Shown here: positions 1-10,761 of the stretch, in pieces
Position numbering within the stretch: position 1 is the first letter of the stretch
Layout: every line of letters begins with the position of its first letter
Source: Choricystis sp. odSpoLacu1
Taxonomy: Eukaryota; Chlorophyta; Trebouxiophyceae
Reading direction: 5' to 3'
NCBI GenBank assembly: GCA_958009055.1
Contig: OY253650.1
Span: forward strand, 1,116,001-1,180,000
Length of the DNA stretch: 64,000 nucleotides
Position numbers and translations under genes: made by a program
The notes under the pieces: model-generated
Seen by the model: only the letters and a program-made list of their open reading frames with translations
What the model was told of the DNA's origin: nothing
Database searches by the model: none

Positions 1-41
1 AAAAAAAAAACAGTCACACAGCAAGACAAAACAAAACACAC

Positions 42-3000
42 TCACCCACGCCCCGCCCTCAGCTTGGACCGCACCCGGTCCCCATACCTGGCTGCCGGCG
101 CGTCCCCCGCGCGCGCCGCGTCGGCCGCCGCGTCGACGTCGGCCAGGGCGGCGGCCAGTCCCGCCTCCAGCGCGCTCGCCGCCAGGGAAGCATGCCCCAC
201 CAGCGTGCCCAGGGAGAACAGGGCCACTGCGAGCGGGGAGCCGGCTGCGAGGGCGCTCGCGTCCTGGGCCGCGGCGGCGGCCGCCGCGCGCGCGCGGACG
301 GCTGCGACCAGCGCGCGTGGCGCGCCTCCCGCCGCCAGGTCGCTCACCAACGCAGCCCCATTCCTGGCCAGGTTGCCGAGCGCACCCGCCGCATTGGCCG
401 CCGTCTTGGCGTCGGCGTCGGCCAGCAGGCGGACGAGGGAGGGGATGGCGGGGGCGAGGGAGGGGTAGAGCGCGCCCGAGTGGAAGGCCGCGTTGCCGAT
501 GGCGAAGCACGCAAACTTGCGGCACGCGGCGTCGGGAGGCAGGGGAGGAGCGCAGGCGGCGCCGGATGATGAGGACGACGACCGCACGATGCCGCCAGCG
601 TCGTCGGCGTCTGCGCCACCGCCCAACAACGCCACCAGCCCCGCCGGCACGCCCGCGGCCGCTGCCTCCCCATACAGCCCGTCGCCATGCCGGCACAGGT
701 TGCCCACCGCGGACGCCGCCCGCGCCCGCACCGCGGGGGAGGCGTGACGCAGGGCGACCGCGAGGGCAGGGGCAGGGCGGGCTGCGGTGAGCGCGGCTGC
801 CGTGGCAGGCGCGCCGCGCGCGAGCTGGGCAATCAGCAACAACCCCGCCGCCAGGGACGCGGACGGCAGGGCCGCGTCCAGGGCGGCTGCCACGGTGGCT
901 GCATCCACGCCGCCTGCGTCCGCAAAGGCGGCAGCTGCCGCGGGCGACGCGAGCGCGGCGCGCGCGGCGACACCCAGCACGTCTCCCCGCTCTGCAGGCG
1001 GCAGCCGGGGCAGGGCGGCCGCCAAGTAACCAGGAATGCGGGCGGCCATCGCTGCCTCCACCAGGGCGGCGGTGCTGGCGTCTGAAGGCACAGTGGAGGC
1101 GGCGAGGTGGGAGCGGTCGTCGGTGGAGGGGGGCGCCTCGCGCGCACCACCAAACGGGGCGTGCAGCGCGGCGGCCGCGCCGGCGGCCAGGGAGGCGGCC
1201 GGGGCAGCGCCACCACCCAACACGACGGGCAGACAAGCCACCGCGTCCAGGTGGGTGGGCGCCAGCACGCGCGCCAGGAAGGCGAGCGGTTTGGTGGTGG
1301 TGGCCTCGCCACCACTGCCCACCAGCGCGCGCGCGCCAACAACCGCAGGCCGAGCCAGCCGCCGCAGCGCGTCCAGCGCGGCCCGCGTGCCGACGGGCGA
1401 CAGGTCGGCGCCGGGTGCGGCCAACCTTCCCACCAGCGCCACGCCGGCCGCCACCGCGTGCGGCGGCGGCGCGCCGCCTGCTAGTGCTGCCGCCACCAAC
1501 GCTGCCCCGCCGTCCGCCGCCCCCACGCGCGCGGGCCACCCGTCGGCGGGGGCCAGGCAGCCGGGTGGCGCGTCCGCCAGGGCGGCCGCCGCGTCCAGGG
1601 TGGCGGCGTCCAGGGCGCGGGTGGCGGCGAGCAGGTCGCGGGATGACCCGCCGCCGCGCGCGCGCGGGCGCGCGCGGCGGCGGCCGCGAGCGCGGCGGCC
1701 GCCGAGGCCGCCGCCGCAGCGGTCGCGGCGTCGCGCGACCGGGTGACCAGGGACGCAGCATCCCGCAGCAAGGCGGTCGGGTCGGCGGGGGGGACGAGGG
1801 CGGCGCGTGCAGCAGACGGCGGCACGCGCGCGGCCGCGACGCAGGAAGCGACGGCCGCTGCCGCCAGCAGCAAAGCGGGCGCGCGGCCGCCGCCACCACC
1901 AGACGCGCAGGTCAGCAGGGTTCGGACGCCTCCCTCAGTCGCCAGAGTCACACACGCGGCAGGCGAGGCGCGAGCGATGGCCAACAGCGCCCGCGCGGCG
2001 GCGCGGCCGCCGGGTGCGCCGCTGCCCGCGCGCGCAGCAAGCGCGGCCAGGCACCCCGGGCGTGCGGCCAGGGCGTCGCCCGCGGCGGCTGCAGCCGCTG
2101 TCACCGCATCCAGCAGCGGCGTCAGATCGCGGGTGGCGGGGCCGGCAGACGACGGGCGCGTCGCGCGCGCAGCGGCGGCCGGCCACGGCGCGCCGTCGGG
2201 GGCGGCCGTCGGCGGCAGAAACGTGGCCGCCGCCAGCGCGCGCAGAGCTTCCAGGCCGGCGGGCGCTTCTGCTGACGAGGTGGGGGCGGCGCCCCCGTTG
2301 GCCAGCCAGGCGGCGGCTGCGGTCGCGAGGGCGGCCGCGCCGCCGCCGCGGGCGACGGGGTCGAGGGCGGCCACTGCAGCCGCGCGGGATGCGGGGGGAC
2401 CTTCCGCCGCCAGGGCGGCCAGCGCGCGCCGGCATCCGTCGGCTAAGCCACGGGCTGCGGCTGCCGCGGCGGCGGAGGGGGGGGGTGGAGGGGGCACAGG
2501 CAGAAGCATACCAGCCTGCCGAACCCGCCACCCCCACAAACCGCCGCCCCGCGGCCGCGGCAGCGCCCGCGGCGGCCGCCTCCGCGGCCCGCAGAGCGTC
2601 CGCGGCGGCGGCGCCCGCCGCGTCCGAGGGGGCGGCTGCGACACTGACGGCGCGCAGGGCGGCGGCAGCGAGTGCGGTGACGCGGGGGGAGGGCGTGTCG
2701 GTGTCGTCGCCATCGCCACTGAACGCCACCAACAAGGCTGCCGCCCGCAGGCGGACACCCAGAGCATCATCCGCGTCCATGGTGCCATCCAACGCCACCG
2801 TCAGCGCGTCCACGGTGGCGGCGTCACGCCACACAGCGGCCGCGCCCGTCGGCGTCTCGGCCGCGTCGGCCACCCCGGCCGCCACGTCGGGCGGGGGGGG
2901 GCGTATGGAGGCGACAGCCGGCCGAGTCAACGCTGGCGTGGCTGCCGGGGCGGGCGGCGCGGCTGCCCGCCAGCCCGGGGTGGTGGGCGTGGCGCCCCCG

Positions 3001-4067
3001 CCGCGCCGCGCAGAGCCGAGCACCGGCCTGTCCAGCGCCGACCGGCTGCACGTGACAGGGGGCAAGGAGAATGGCACGGCATCGTCGCCACCATCTCCCT
3101 CCCCATCCCTGTCCCCCGCCACGCCGCGCCAGCCGACGCCCGCGCCGCCGCGCGCGCGCGCGCGGACTGCGGCCCACCGCGTGGCACCGCCCCTTGCAGA
3201 AACGGGTGGTGCAGCAGGTCGGGCCAGTCCAGGCGGGCAGAAGGGTCCTTGGTGAGCAGGCCGGACAGGAGGGAGGCGAACTTGGGGGACGCGCCGCGCG
3301 GGAGGACGACAGGGTCGGCGACGACAGCACGGACGAGTGCCACAATGGAAGACGTGTAAAAGGGAGGCCTCCCCGCAAACAACTCGTACAGGATGACGCC
3401 CAGGGACCACAGGTCGGCACGATGGTCGTAGGGGCGTTCGCGCACGAGTTCGGGCGCCATGTAGAGGGGCGTGCCCTTGACCGAGGTGACGACGGCAGTC
3501 GCCGCGCTCAGCGACCGCGCAAACCCAAAGTCGCACAGCTTCAACACTCCACCCCCCGCCACCAACACATTCTGTGGCTTCATGTCGCGGTGGATGATGC
3601 GGCGGCCGTGCAGGTGGTGCAACGCGGCGACGAGTTGGCCCGCGACGTGGCGGACAGCATCCTCCCCCAAACACCCATCATCCTCCAACACTTCAAACAG
3701 TTCGCCGTGCGCGTACTCGGTGACGACCGCAAAGTCGGACGCTGTCTCAAACGCGTCCAGCATGGCCACGACGTGGGGGTGGCGCACCGAGCGCAGGATG
3801 TCGATCTCGGCGCGCAGGCCGCGCACGTCGCGCTCCGACTTGCCGGCCTTGGAGATGAACTTGATGGCGACCAGGGTGCCTGTGTGGCGGCGACGGGCTT
3901 TGTAGACCTGATGGGGGGGGGAGGGGCGGGGCGACGCGGCGCGCATCGTGTCGTGTTGAGGCGCGCGGAATGGGGGGGGGCGCTGCCTCCTCTCTGCCCT
4001 CTCCCTCCTTGCTCGCCTTGCCAAACGAGCCCTCGCCCACCAAGTCGGTGACGACGTAGTTGTCCAT
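42..4067 (-). CDS. TIO: Fused/TIO-type serine/threonine kinase with C-terminal HEAT/ARM repeats
   Basis: Exon 1 is 4067..4017 and exon 2 runs from 3907 to a stop at 42; the intron 4016..3908 is of the GC-AG type. The N-terminus is a complete kinase domain (about residues 1-260). It has the glycine loop [32 protein letters not shown] and MAPELV, and the stretch [20 protein letters not shown] is diagnostic of STK36/Fused kinases. The remaining ~1000 residues are Ala/Leu-rich helical repeats as in plant TIO, which acts in phragmoplast/cytokinesis (in other eukaryotes Fused acts in Hedgehog signalling or cilia). Following the conserved frame requires a +2 jump at the CG tract 3149-3164, +1 at the C run 2477-2485 and +2 at CG tracts 1655-1676. 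With these, the length is 1303 aa, close to Arabidopsis TIO. The stop lies inside GGTGAGTG, a perfect donor, so a further exon left of the window is possible. Confidence 0.85.
3908..4016 (-). other. GC-AG intron in the Fused kinase gene
   Basis: The intron reads AAG|GCGAGC at its donor and CAG|GTC at its acceptor. It joins GEGSFGK to VYKARR in phase 0, exactly as the conserved glycine loop demands, so the GC donor is forced by the protein. Confidence 0.85.
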
Positions 4068-4525
4068 GGGCGGTGAGCGAGGGACGGGCGGCGCGGAGGT
4101 GTGTGTGTGCGCGCGCGCACACACGCTCGTCCCTCCCCTCGGGACCCGGCCTGGGCGCGGGGAGGTGGCCGGGGGGGGGGGGAGTGGTGCTGGAGGGTCC
4201 AGGCGGCGCGGGAGGGGGTGCCGGGTGGCGCCCTGCTCTCTTCTTTTCTGCCGCGTGGTGTGTGTGTGTGACGACACGGCTGGCAGCAGCGGTTTTTTGG
4301 GCAAGCAAAACGACTGCGCCGTTCAAACCACGATACCAGAGGGCGACGACCCGGAAGTTTCACGCGTTCACCGCTGTCCACACTGTGGGGGTCAGGGAGT
4401 GTGTGCAGCAGACGTTGCCGCGACGAGCAAAAAGGGACGACGTTCCTTCTTTTCTCACAACTCTCGCTCATTTAGCCTCCCCCACAGTCCTCCCGCCTCC
4501 CACCTCCACCCCACACACACTCAAC
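4068..4525. promoter_or_regulatory. Divergent promoter region, Fused kinase / LHCII
   Basis: This is the 458 bp between two divergent start codons. It holds GT/CA-rich stretches (4100-4125, 4257-4270) and homopolymers. I see no clear TATA box or named operator; the C/A-rich leader just upstream of the LHC start (4495-4525) is the likely 5' UTR. Confidence 0.5.
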
Positions 4526-5867
4526 ATGTCGGCTGCTCTCGCTACTCGCTCCATCGCCGGTGCCCGCGTCACCAAGGTGGGTTGTCGGGCGGGTAGAGGG
4601 CTGCATTGCGAAACCCCCTTTCGCCTGCAATAATCGAGGGTGTCCAACCCTCGCCTCGGCGCCTCCTCCCGCACGCCCGCCATCCCCCTTCCCCCCTGAA
4701 CGGCTGACATAGAACACGTTGCTTGTGTTGGGGGAGGCGGTGGGCGGCGCGACGCCCGTGCTGGGGCGTGGGGCGCCAGGGCACGCCCGGGGACTGCTTT
4801 CGCGACCCCCTACTGGACCGCTCCGCCTGCGACACTTCTGCCCACCCGCCACCCCCGTACGCCCCCGACACGCTTTGTCGGCATCGTATGGTGCCTGTTG
4901 CCGCGAGAAATGGGGGGCGGCGTGCGCCAACCGCCGCGCCTGTGGCACGCGGGTTGCGTTTTTTTCTTCGGTCCCAAAGCTCACCTTCTCACCCTCTCTC
5001 CTCCTCCACACACACAGCGCTCCGTGTCGGCCAAGGCCGCCGCTGAGTTCTACGGCCCCGACCGGTAAGAGGAAGAGCGATCCCAGGGGAAACGGTGGAA
5101 TGGGCGCGCCAAAACACGCGAGAAAAAAGCGCGCCCGACCCTCTCTGGCGAAAGGAAGATTTTTCGCTGCCCGGTCTCCTTCTTTCCCTCCCCGCCCTCA
5201 CCCACCACCCACCTCCTCCCACCCACCCTCCTACAGCAACCTCTTCCTGGGCCCCTTCACCGCCCCCCCCTCCTATCTCAACGGCGAGTTCCCCGGCGAC
5301 TACGGCTGGGACACGGCCGGCCTGTCCGCCGACCCCGAGACTTTTGCCCGCTACCGCGAGATCGAGGTCATCCACGCGCGCTGGGCCATGCTGGGCGCCC
5401 TGGGCTGCATCACCCCCGAGCTGCTGGCCGGCAACGGCGTCCCCTTCGCCGAGCCCGTGTGGTTCAAGGCGGGCGGCGTCATCCTGCAGGACGGCGGCCT
5501 CGACTACCTGGGCAACCCGTCCCTCATCCACGCGCAGTCCATCATTGCCACCGTGGCCGTTCAGGTCGCCCTCATGGGCCAGGCTGAGGCGTTCCGCGCC
5601 GCCGGCGAGGCCCCCGGCGTCGAGGGCCTTGACTCGCTCTACCCGGGCGGCCCCTTCGACCCCCTCGGCCTGGCTGACGACCCCGACACCTTTGCCGAGC
5701 TGAAGGTCAAGGAGATCAAGAACGGCCGCCTGGCCATGTTCTCCATGCTGGGCTTCTTCGTGCAGGCCATCGTGACCGGCAAGGGCCCGATCGAGAACCT
5801 GAACGACCACCTGGCTGACCCCAACGTCAACAACGGCTTCGCCTCCGCCACCAAGTTCGCTCCCTGA
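4526..5867 (+). CDS. Light-harvesting chlorophyll a/b-binding protein, LHCII type
   Basis: Three exons, 4526..4576, 5018..5064 and 5237..5867, encode 242 aa; both introns are GT-AG and in phase. The protein is an LHCII antenna apoprotein that binds chlorophyll a/b and carotenoids in thylakoids and feeds photosystem II. A short plastid transit peptide precedes FYGPDR, the position of the LHCII trimerisation motif WYGPDR (here Phe replaces Trp). Helix 1 shows [17 protein letters not shown], helix 2 surrounds [20 protein letters not shown] and helix 3 shows [20 protein letters not shown], with the Glu/Arg/His chlorophyll ligands in place. The start is in the first exon after a C/A-rich leader. 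The coding sequence is strongly C-ending, as expected of a highly expressed gene. Confidence 0.96.
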
Positions 5868-6539
5868 ACGGATGGTGACGTTTTTTTGCCTTGAATGAAA
5901 CCACGCTTTTCCATTCTTGGGGAGGCGGTGGGGGCGTGTGCTTGATGAGCTTGTCCTGACGGCGCGCGCGCCCTGCCGTTCGCCCCGCCCAACCCCCACC
6001 CCCTTCTTCACGCGGCGGCGGGCCCTGCTGCGCGCGCGGCCTGAGCTGGCCCGCGTGCGTGCGTCATGGGCGCCGCGTCATGCCCCGAGCACGATCAAAA
6101 AACAGGAGAAGAAAGAAAAAAAGAAACCATCCCCTGCCGAACAACAAAGCGACGGCGTGTCCGCGCGCAGCGCGGGCGGTGTGGGCGTGTGTGTGTGTGT
6201 TGGTGTGTGTGTCCACTAGGTGAGGCGCCCCTCCCGCCCACCCCTGCTCTCTGAGGCGGTACGACGCCGGCGGGGCGCTGTGTGCTAGGCACGCGCCCCG
6301 CTACCCAGCAGCGTTGCCCGGGGCAGCGGGACTGTTTTTGTGGGGGGGGGATGCGTTTTCTCACGCGGCTCCCGCCACCCCACACCACCCCGCACTGTGT
6401 GTGTGTGACAACTCCCCGGACACTTTACGAGAAAAAAACGTGGCAGTGTGTGGAGTGACAAAGGTGTAACAGCTGAAACGGTCCCGACTCGCCCAAAAAA
6501 ACAAACAACGCGCTCTCTTTCTCTCTCACACTCTCTCAC
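5868..6539. other. Convergent 3' region of the LHCII and XKR-like genes
   Basis: No coding sequence with family similarity is visible. The stretch contains a GT-repeat patch (6186-6212), G/C homopolymers and TGTAA at 6465-6469. TGTAA is the usual poly(A) signal of chlorophytes, which would give the LHC mRNA a long (~600 nt) 3' UTR. Confidence 0.5.
6465..6469 (+). terminator. TGTAA poly(A) signal, probably for the LHCII gene
   Basis: The pentamer TGTAA is the known chlorophyte polyadenylation signal. It lies about 600 nt beyond the LHCII stop on the coding strand; no closer copy is seen. The assignment is inferred. Confidence 0.4.
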
Positions 6540-8966
6540 TCACTTGGCCGACCGATCGGCCAGCATCACGGGGGTCGAGTCGCTGCCCGCGCCCAGGCGG
6601 GAGGCGGGAGGCGCGCCTGCTGCCACGCCTGCCCCCCCGCCGTCGCTGGCCGGGCGCGCGGCCGTCGCTGTTACCTCCGCCGGCCGCGGCGATGCCCCGC
6701 TGTCGCTGCCCGCCACGCGGCGCCCCAGCAGGCCGATGCCGGCTTCCACGTCGACTGAGATGACGGGGGGCGGCGGTGTCGCACACGCAGTGGTGGCGGC
6801 ACCGGCAGCGCACGCGTCGCAGCCTTTGGTGGGAGACGGGCTGCGCCCGCCACCGCCGCTGTCCAAGGCGTCCAGCACAGCCGCATCCACGGCTGCAGTC
6901 GCCCTGTCCAGGGCGGCGTCGTCGGCCGCGTGCACGGCGGCAGAGCCGGCTTCGACCGCCAGCCACACGGCGCCCGCGCACCCCCACGCGCCCACCGCGG
7001 CGGCGGCTGCCGTCACGTAGGGCGCCGCCCACGGCTCCCCCCGGTGCAACAGCACGCCCAGCATGACGGCCGCCTCCGCATACACAAGCAGGGCGTAGGC
7101 CCAGAACGGGACGAGGGCGTCGCGCGGCGCGAGCGACGCGGCCGACTTGCGCCCGTGCATGCGCGCACGCCACCAGAACGCGCCCGCGGCGTCGGTGGCG
7201 TCGGACACGTAGAAGGAGGGTGGCCAGGCCAGGCAGGCAGCGAGGAGGCAGGCGTCGGAGGGGGCGGGCAGGCGCAGGGTGGCGCGCGCGGTGCGCGTGG
7301 GGGAGAGGCGCGGCGAGGGTGGTACGGCAGCGGCAGCCGTCCCTTCCCCCGCCACCACCACATCCTTCTTCTTCTTCTTCTTGCCTCGGCCAGCGCAGCA
7401 CCACGCCGCCACCGCCGCCAACGGGCGCGGCACCGTCACAATGGAGGGGGAGGCCACTTTTGTCCACGGGCGCGGCGCGCCCGCCCGCGCGCCGCCGCGC
7501 GCGGCGAGCAGACACGCGACCGCCGCCGCGTGAACCCCCACCACCGCAAACATCCAGGGGCCGGTCACCCCCCCAAACACGGCCAACAGGCCCACCCGGG
7601 CCGCCGCCTCGGTGGCGCGGTAGACGGTGAGGGCGGCGAGGGAGGCGGCGTGGCGCGCGTCGCCCGCGGCGAGGCGCCTGTCGTTCATCTCCAGAGCAAG
7701 GTGGGCCAGCGCAGCCGACAGCAACGCCCCGCCCACAGACGCGGCCCTTAGCACCGCCCGCCCTCCACCCGGCAGGCAGGGGGTGCCGGGGGCGGCGCAC
7801 CTCACCTGGAGGAAGGCGTTGAGGCAGGCGACGCCCAGGGTCAAAAACGCTGTGTCCGCCAACCGCATTCCTCGCAGGTCCATGGCCACCAGCCTCTGCC
7901 TCGGTTCCGACGAGCGCAGAGCCCGGGCCGCCGCGAACGCGGTGCCCAGCTGCAGGACGGCGCACAGGGTGCCGAGGCGGCGGACGAGGGCGCGCGCGCG
8001 CACACGCGGCGGCGCGCGCGGGGGCGACCCGCCCCGCGCGGCGGCGCGGGCGCGGGCGGCGCGCTCGGCCACGGTGCCCGGGTAGTGGGCCAGCCAGTAG
8101 CCGGTGACGGCGGCTGAGGAGGCGGCCACAAAGGCGGCCAGGGAGGCGGCAGGGGCGGTGGCTCCGTCCAAGGCGAAACGCACGAGCTGCGCCGCAAGCG
8201 ACGCCTTGGACGCGACGTCCAGCCCGACGCCCGCCCACAGCACGGCTTTGTGGGTGGCGGGCAGCTCGGTGCCCAGGGACTGGATGCGGGCTTCCACTTC
8301 GCGGGTGAGGGGGAGGGGCGCGGCCAGTGCAGCGCGCGGCGGGGGCGGCGGCGGGGATGTGCGACCGTGGGGGCCACCCCCTCCCCCCGCTGCCGCGGTG
8401 GCGCGGCGCAGTGCGTGGTCGGTGGACATGAAGACGGCGGCCACGCCGCGCGGCGGCGCAAACGCGCGCGGCGGGGAAGGCGATGGTGAGGATGACGCAT
8501 CCACCGAGGCGCGGCGGCCGCCGTCGGCCGTGCGTCGCACCAGGCCCGCGTCTGCGGATCTGGATGTGGAGGCGGACGTGGTGGTGGTGGTGGCGTTGGT
8601 GCCTGGCGATGACGCCGCGGCAGCAGCAGCCTCCCTGGCCGCCCTGTCCGCCGCCACCGCCCACGCGGGCGCAGCCACGTCGCTGCCACTGTGGCCACTA
8701 CCGGCCGACCCTGACGACGGAGGCGGCAGGGGGGGGCGCCCCTCCCACGCGCGTGGTGGTGCGGTCGACGCCGTGCCGCCGCGCAGGTGGGGCGTGGCGG
8801 CGGGGGCGGGGGGCGGAGGGCCGCCGGCGCCACCCCACTCTGGCGCCGGTGACGCCAAACACACGGCGTCGTCGTCGGGGGGCGGCGCCAGGGGGGCGTG
8901 GGGCGGCGCGATGGTGAGGCGCGTGCGCGCGCGCGCGGGGGGGGGGGGGCGGGGGGGCGTCTTCAT
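6540..8966 (-). CDS. XK-related (XKR)-like multi-pass membrane protein
   Basis: A single exon encodes 808 aa. The first ~210 residues are low-complexity and probably cytosolic; at least seven hydrophobic segments follow. Stretches such as LQLGTAFAAARAL, a helix ending in LNAFLQV and RVGLLAVFGGVTGPWMFAVV resemble the conserved core of the XK/XKR family (LQLGP, FEAFLES-PQL, the ARV-ALF-GPW segment). In animals this family includes caspase-activated phospholipid scramblases and the XK transport-related protein. A Lys6 stretch at an intracellular loop is encoded by a (CTT)6 microsatellite. The C-terminal ~100 residues are low-complexity again. No intron is needed. Membrane topology is clear; family membership is by pattern recognition and only moderately sure. 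Confidence 0.5.
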   Translation of the reverse strand: MKTPPRPPPPARARTRLTIAPPHAPLAPPPDDDAVCLASPAPEWGGAGGPPPPAPAATPHLRGGTASTAPPRAWEGRPPLPPPSSGSAGSGHSGSDVAAPAWAVAADRAAREAAAAAASSPGTNATTTTTSASTSRSADAGLVRRTADGGRRASVDASSSPSPSPPRAFAPPRGVAAVFMSTDHALRRATAAAGGGGGPHGRTSPPPPPPRAALAAPLPLTREVEARIQSLGTELPATHKAVLWAGVGLDVASKASLAAQLVRFALDGATAPAASLAAFVAASSAAVTGYWLAHYPGTVAERAARARAAARGGSPPRAPPRVRARALVRRLGTLCAVLQLGTAFAAARALRSSEPRQRLVAMDLRGMRLADTAFLTLGVACLNAFLQVRCAAPGTPCLPGGGRAVLRAASVGGALLSAALAHLALEMNDRRLAAGDARHAASLAALTVYRATEAAARVGLLAVFGGVTGPWMFAVVGVHAAAVACLLAARGGARAGAPRPWTKVASPSIVTVPRPLAAVAAWCCAGRGKKKKKKDVVVAGEGTAAAAVPPSPRLSPTRTARATLRLPAPSDACLLAACLAWPPSFYVSDATDAAGAFWWRARMHGRKSAASLAPRDALVPFWAYALLVYAEAAVMLGVLLHRGEPWAAPYVTAAAAAVGAWGCAGAVWLAVEAGSAAVHAADDAALDRATAAVDAAVLDALDSGGGGRSPSPTKGCDACAAGAATTACATPPPPVISVDVEAGIGLLGRRVAGSDSGASPRPAEVTATAARPASDGGGAGVAAGAPPASRLGAGSDSTPVMLADRSAK
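7365..7382. repeat. (CTT)6 trinucleotide repeat
   Basis: It lies inside the XKR-like gene and codes for six consecutive lysines on the minus strand. It is in frame, so its length can vary without breaking the protein. Confidence 0.9.
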
Positions 8967-9281
8967 GGGATGGACGCCCGGTGCGAGCCACTGCGCCCAG
9001 AGGGGAGCGCCCGTGCGGGGCGTGGTGGTGGGGAGGATCCATTTAAGGGCGAGGGGTGGTTTACGTGAGCACGAGAAACGTCAATTGACGCGCCTCCCTC
9101 GCCGAGCAGCAGTCCCCACCCGCAGGCGGTTGCGGACGTGGGAGCTGGAGCTCGCTCCCTCTCTCGTCACGCGCACAGGGTGTGTGTGGGCGCGGTGGAG
9201 AGAGAGAGGAGGAGCGTGTGTGTTTTTGCGAAATTGAACACAAAAAGATGAGCAGTGCGACGTCGAGTTTTTTTGTTTCCG
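8967..9281. promoter_or_regulatory. Divergent promoter region, XKR-like / coiled-coil gene
   Basis: These 315 bp separate two divergent starts. A possible TATA-like element, atttaaggg, is at 9039-9048. Nothing else is identifiable. Confidence 0.4.
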
Positions 9282-10612
9282 ATGAAGCGCCCCGCCTCGC
9301 CCTCGGGCGGCGTCGCGCACGGCCGGCCACCCCTGCGGCCACGGTAAGTGCGGAGTGTTGCTGTGGGGCGCGTGCGGTTGGCAGGCACCAACCACCACGC
9401 ACCCGCCAATCGACCCGTCCCCCTCTCTCCCATCTCAAACGCAGCAACTCGCCGCCGCCACCACCCGTTTTGGCCGACACCATGCTGCTGGTCGACTGCG
9501 GCGCGTCGGCCGACGCGCGGGCGGCGTCCGAGGTGGGAGGCGATGCACCATGCACCGACCCGCTTCCCTCCACCACCACACTCAATCCTGTCGTCGCCGC
9601 CCTGGCCGCCCGTGTGGCGGAGGCAGAGGCTGCCACAGCGGCGGCAGCAGGCGCCCTGCAGCACAAGCGTGCCCTGTGCGCCCGCGCGCGGACGCTGCTG
9701 GCGTCACTGGCGGCGGCGACGACAGCCCCGCCTGGGGACGACGACGCTGGACCGTGCCTGAGGTTTGTGGGGGCGCCTGACGTTGCTCCTGGTCGCCGCA
9801 AAGGGCGGGTGAGGGTGACGGCGGCCGTAGAGGTGGACACTCAACGCGCCGACGCCGATCGCACAACCCTGCTGCTCGTCCCCCGCCGCGGCTGGACGGG
9901 AGGGGGCGGCGTGCAAGCACACTGCCTTCCGCCGCGCGTCGTGACGCAGGACGGAGGCACGTCCATTGTGCGGGTGGCGGCGAGCGTGGACGCACGGAGT
10001 CCAGTCGATGACGCTGCCACGTCACCCCTAGACATCACCGCCCCTCCATCGCTGTGGGTTTACGCGGTGGCGCCGACACGCGGTGATAGCCGTGTCGCCA
10101 CAGCCGCGGGAGGCGGCGTGGACGTGCCGTGGAGGGCGGTGTGGGGCGGGGTGGGTGGCGATGACGCCACGGCCGCCACCTCCACCCCCTCCTCCTCGTT
10201 ATCAGGCAGCGACTCCGAGCGAGACGTCTGCATGGACGTGTCCGGCCCCGCCGCGGCCGCTGTGGCGGCTACAGCCGCCCTGCCGCCGACCGCACGCGTC
10301 GAGAGTGGTGCCGACGCCACCACCGCCACGGTTCGCGTCAGCGGGCGCTCGACCCGCGCTGCCGCGGCGGCCGCTGGAGCCACTGCATCCACACTGGTTG
10401 CTGCCGGCCTGCAGCCAGCTGTGCGGCCGAGGTCGCGTGCGCGGTCGCTCGCGGCCGCTGCGCGCGCTCTAGCAACCGACGTCGACGCGGCCACCGCCGC
10501 GATCGAGGCGGCCCTGCTGCATGGAGGGGGCAGCGTGCAGGCGACTGCGGCTGCGCGGGCGGCGGCAGAGGCGGCGGATGAAGCAGACGCGAGGGTGGCA
10601 GCAGCGCTGTGA
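9282..10612 (+). CDS. Unrecognised protein with a short coiled coil
   Basis: Two exons, 9282..9343 and 9445..10612, encode 409 aa. The start at 9282 was chosen because only its frame joins in phase across the GTAAGT donor to the long downstream frame; an upstream ATG at 9248 would shift frame. After a Pro-rich N-terminus there is an Ala-rich heptad-like segment (PVVAALAARVAEAEAATAAA, about residues 70-115). A more ordered region follows with alternating hydrophobic residues (CLRFVGAPDV, VRVTAAVEVD, TTLLLVPRRGW), and the C-terminus is Ala-rich and helical. I do not recognise the family. No signal peptide or membrane segment is obvious. Confidence 0.7.
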
Positions 10613-10638
10613 AAAAGTGAAAGTTTTTTCCGGGGGAC

Positions 10639-10644
10639 GTTACA
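10639..10644 (-). terminator. TGTAAC poly(A) signal, probably for the LON-domain gene
   Basis: On the minus strand TGTAAC lies ~118 nt past the LON-domain stop codon, within the usual range of the chlorophyte TGTAA signal. Confidence 0.45.
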
Positions 10645-10761
10645 AAAAATGGGAGTGTTAGCAAAAACGCAGCAGCGCACATCGCTGGGCAGCGCAGGTT
10701 CAATGCAATGTGAGAGGGTGAAAAAGAATGGGGACAGGTTGTGAAAAAAAAAAATCCGTCA

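Noticed and set aside
4989..6011. A long open frame antisense to the LHCII gene (340 codons)
   Set aside because: It mirrors the highly biased LHCII codons; no family resemblance and it overlaps the introns and 3' UTR.
6448..9237. Several long plus-strand open frames across the XKR-like gene
   Set aside because: GC-rich DNA lacks stops on both strands. Only the minus-strand frame has ordered membrane segments.
9248..9343. ATG at 9248 as start of the coiled-coil gene
   Set aside because: Its frame does not join in phase across the GTAAGT...CGCAG intron; the ATG at 9282 does.
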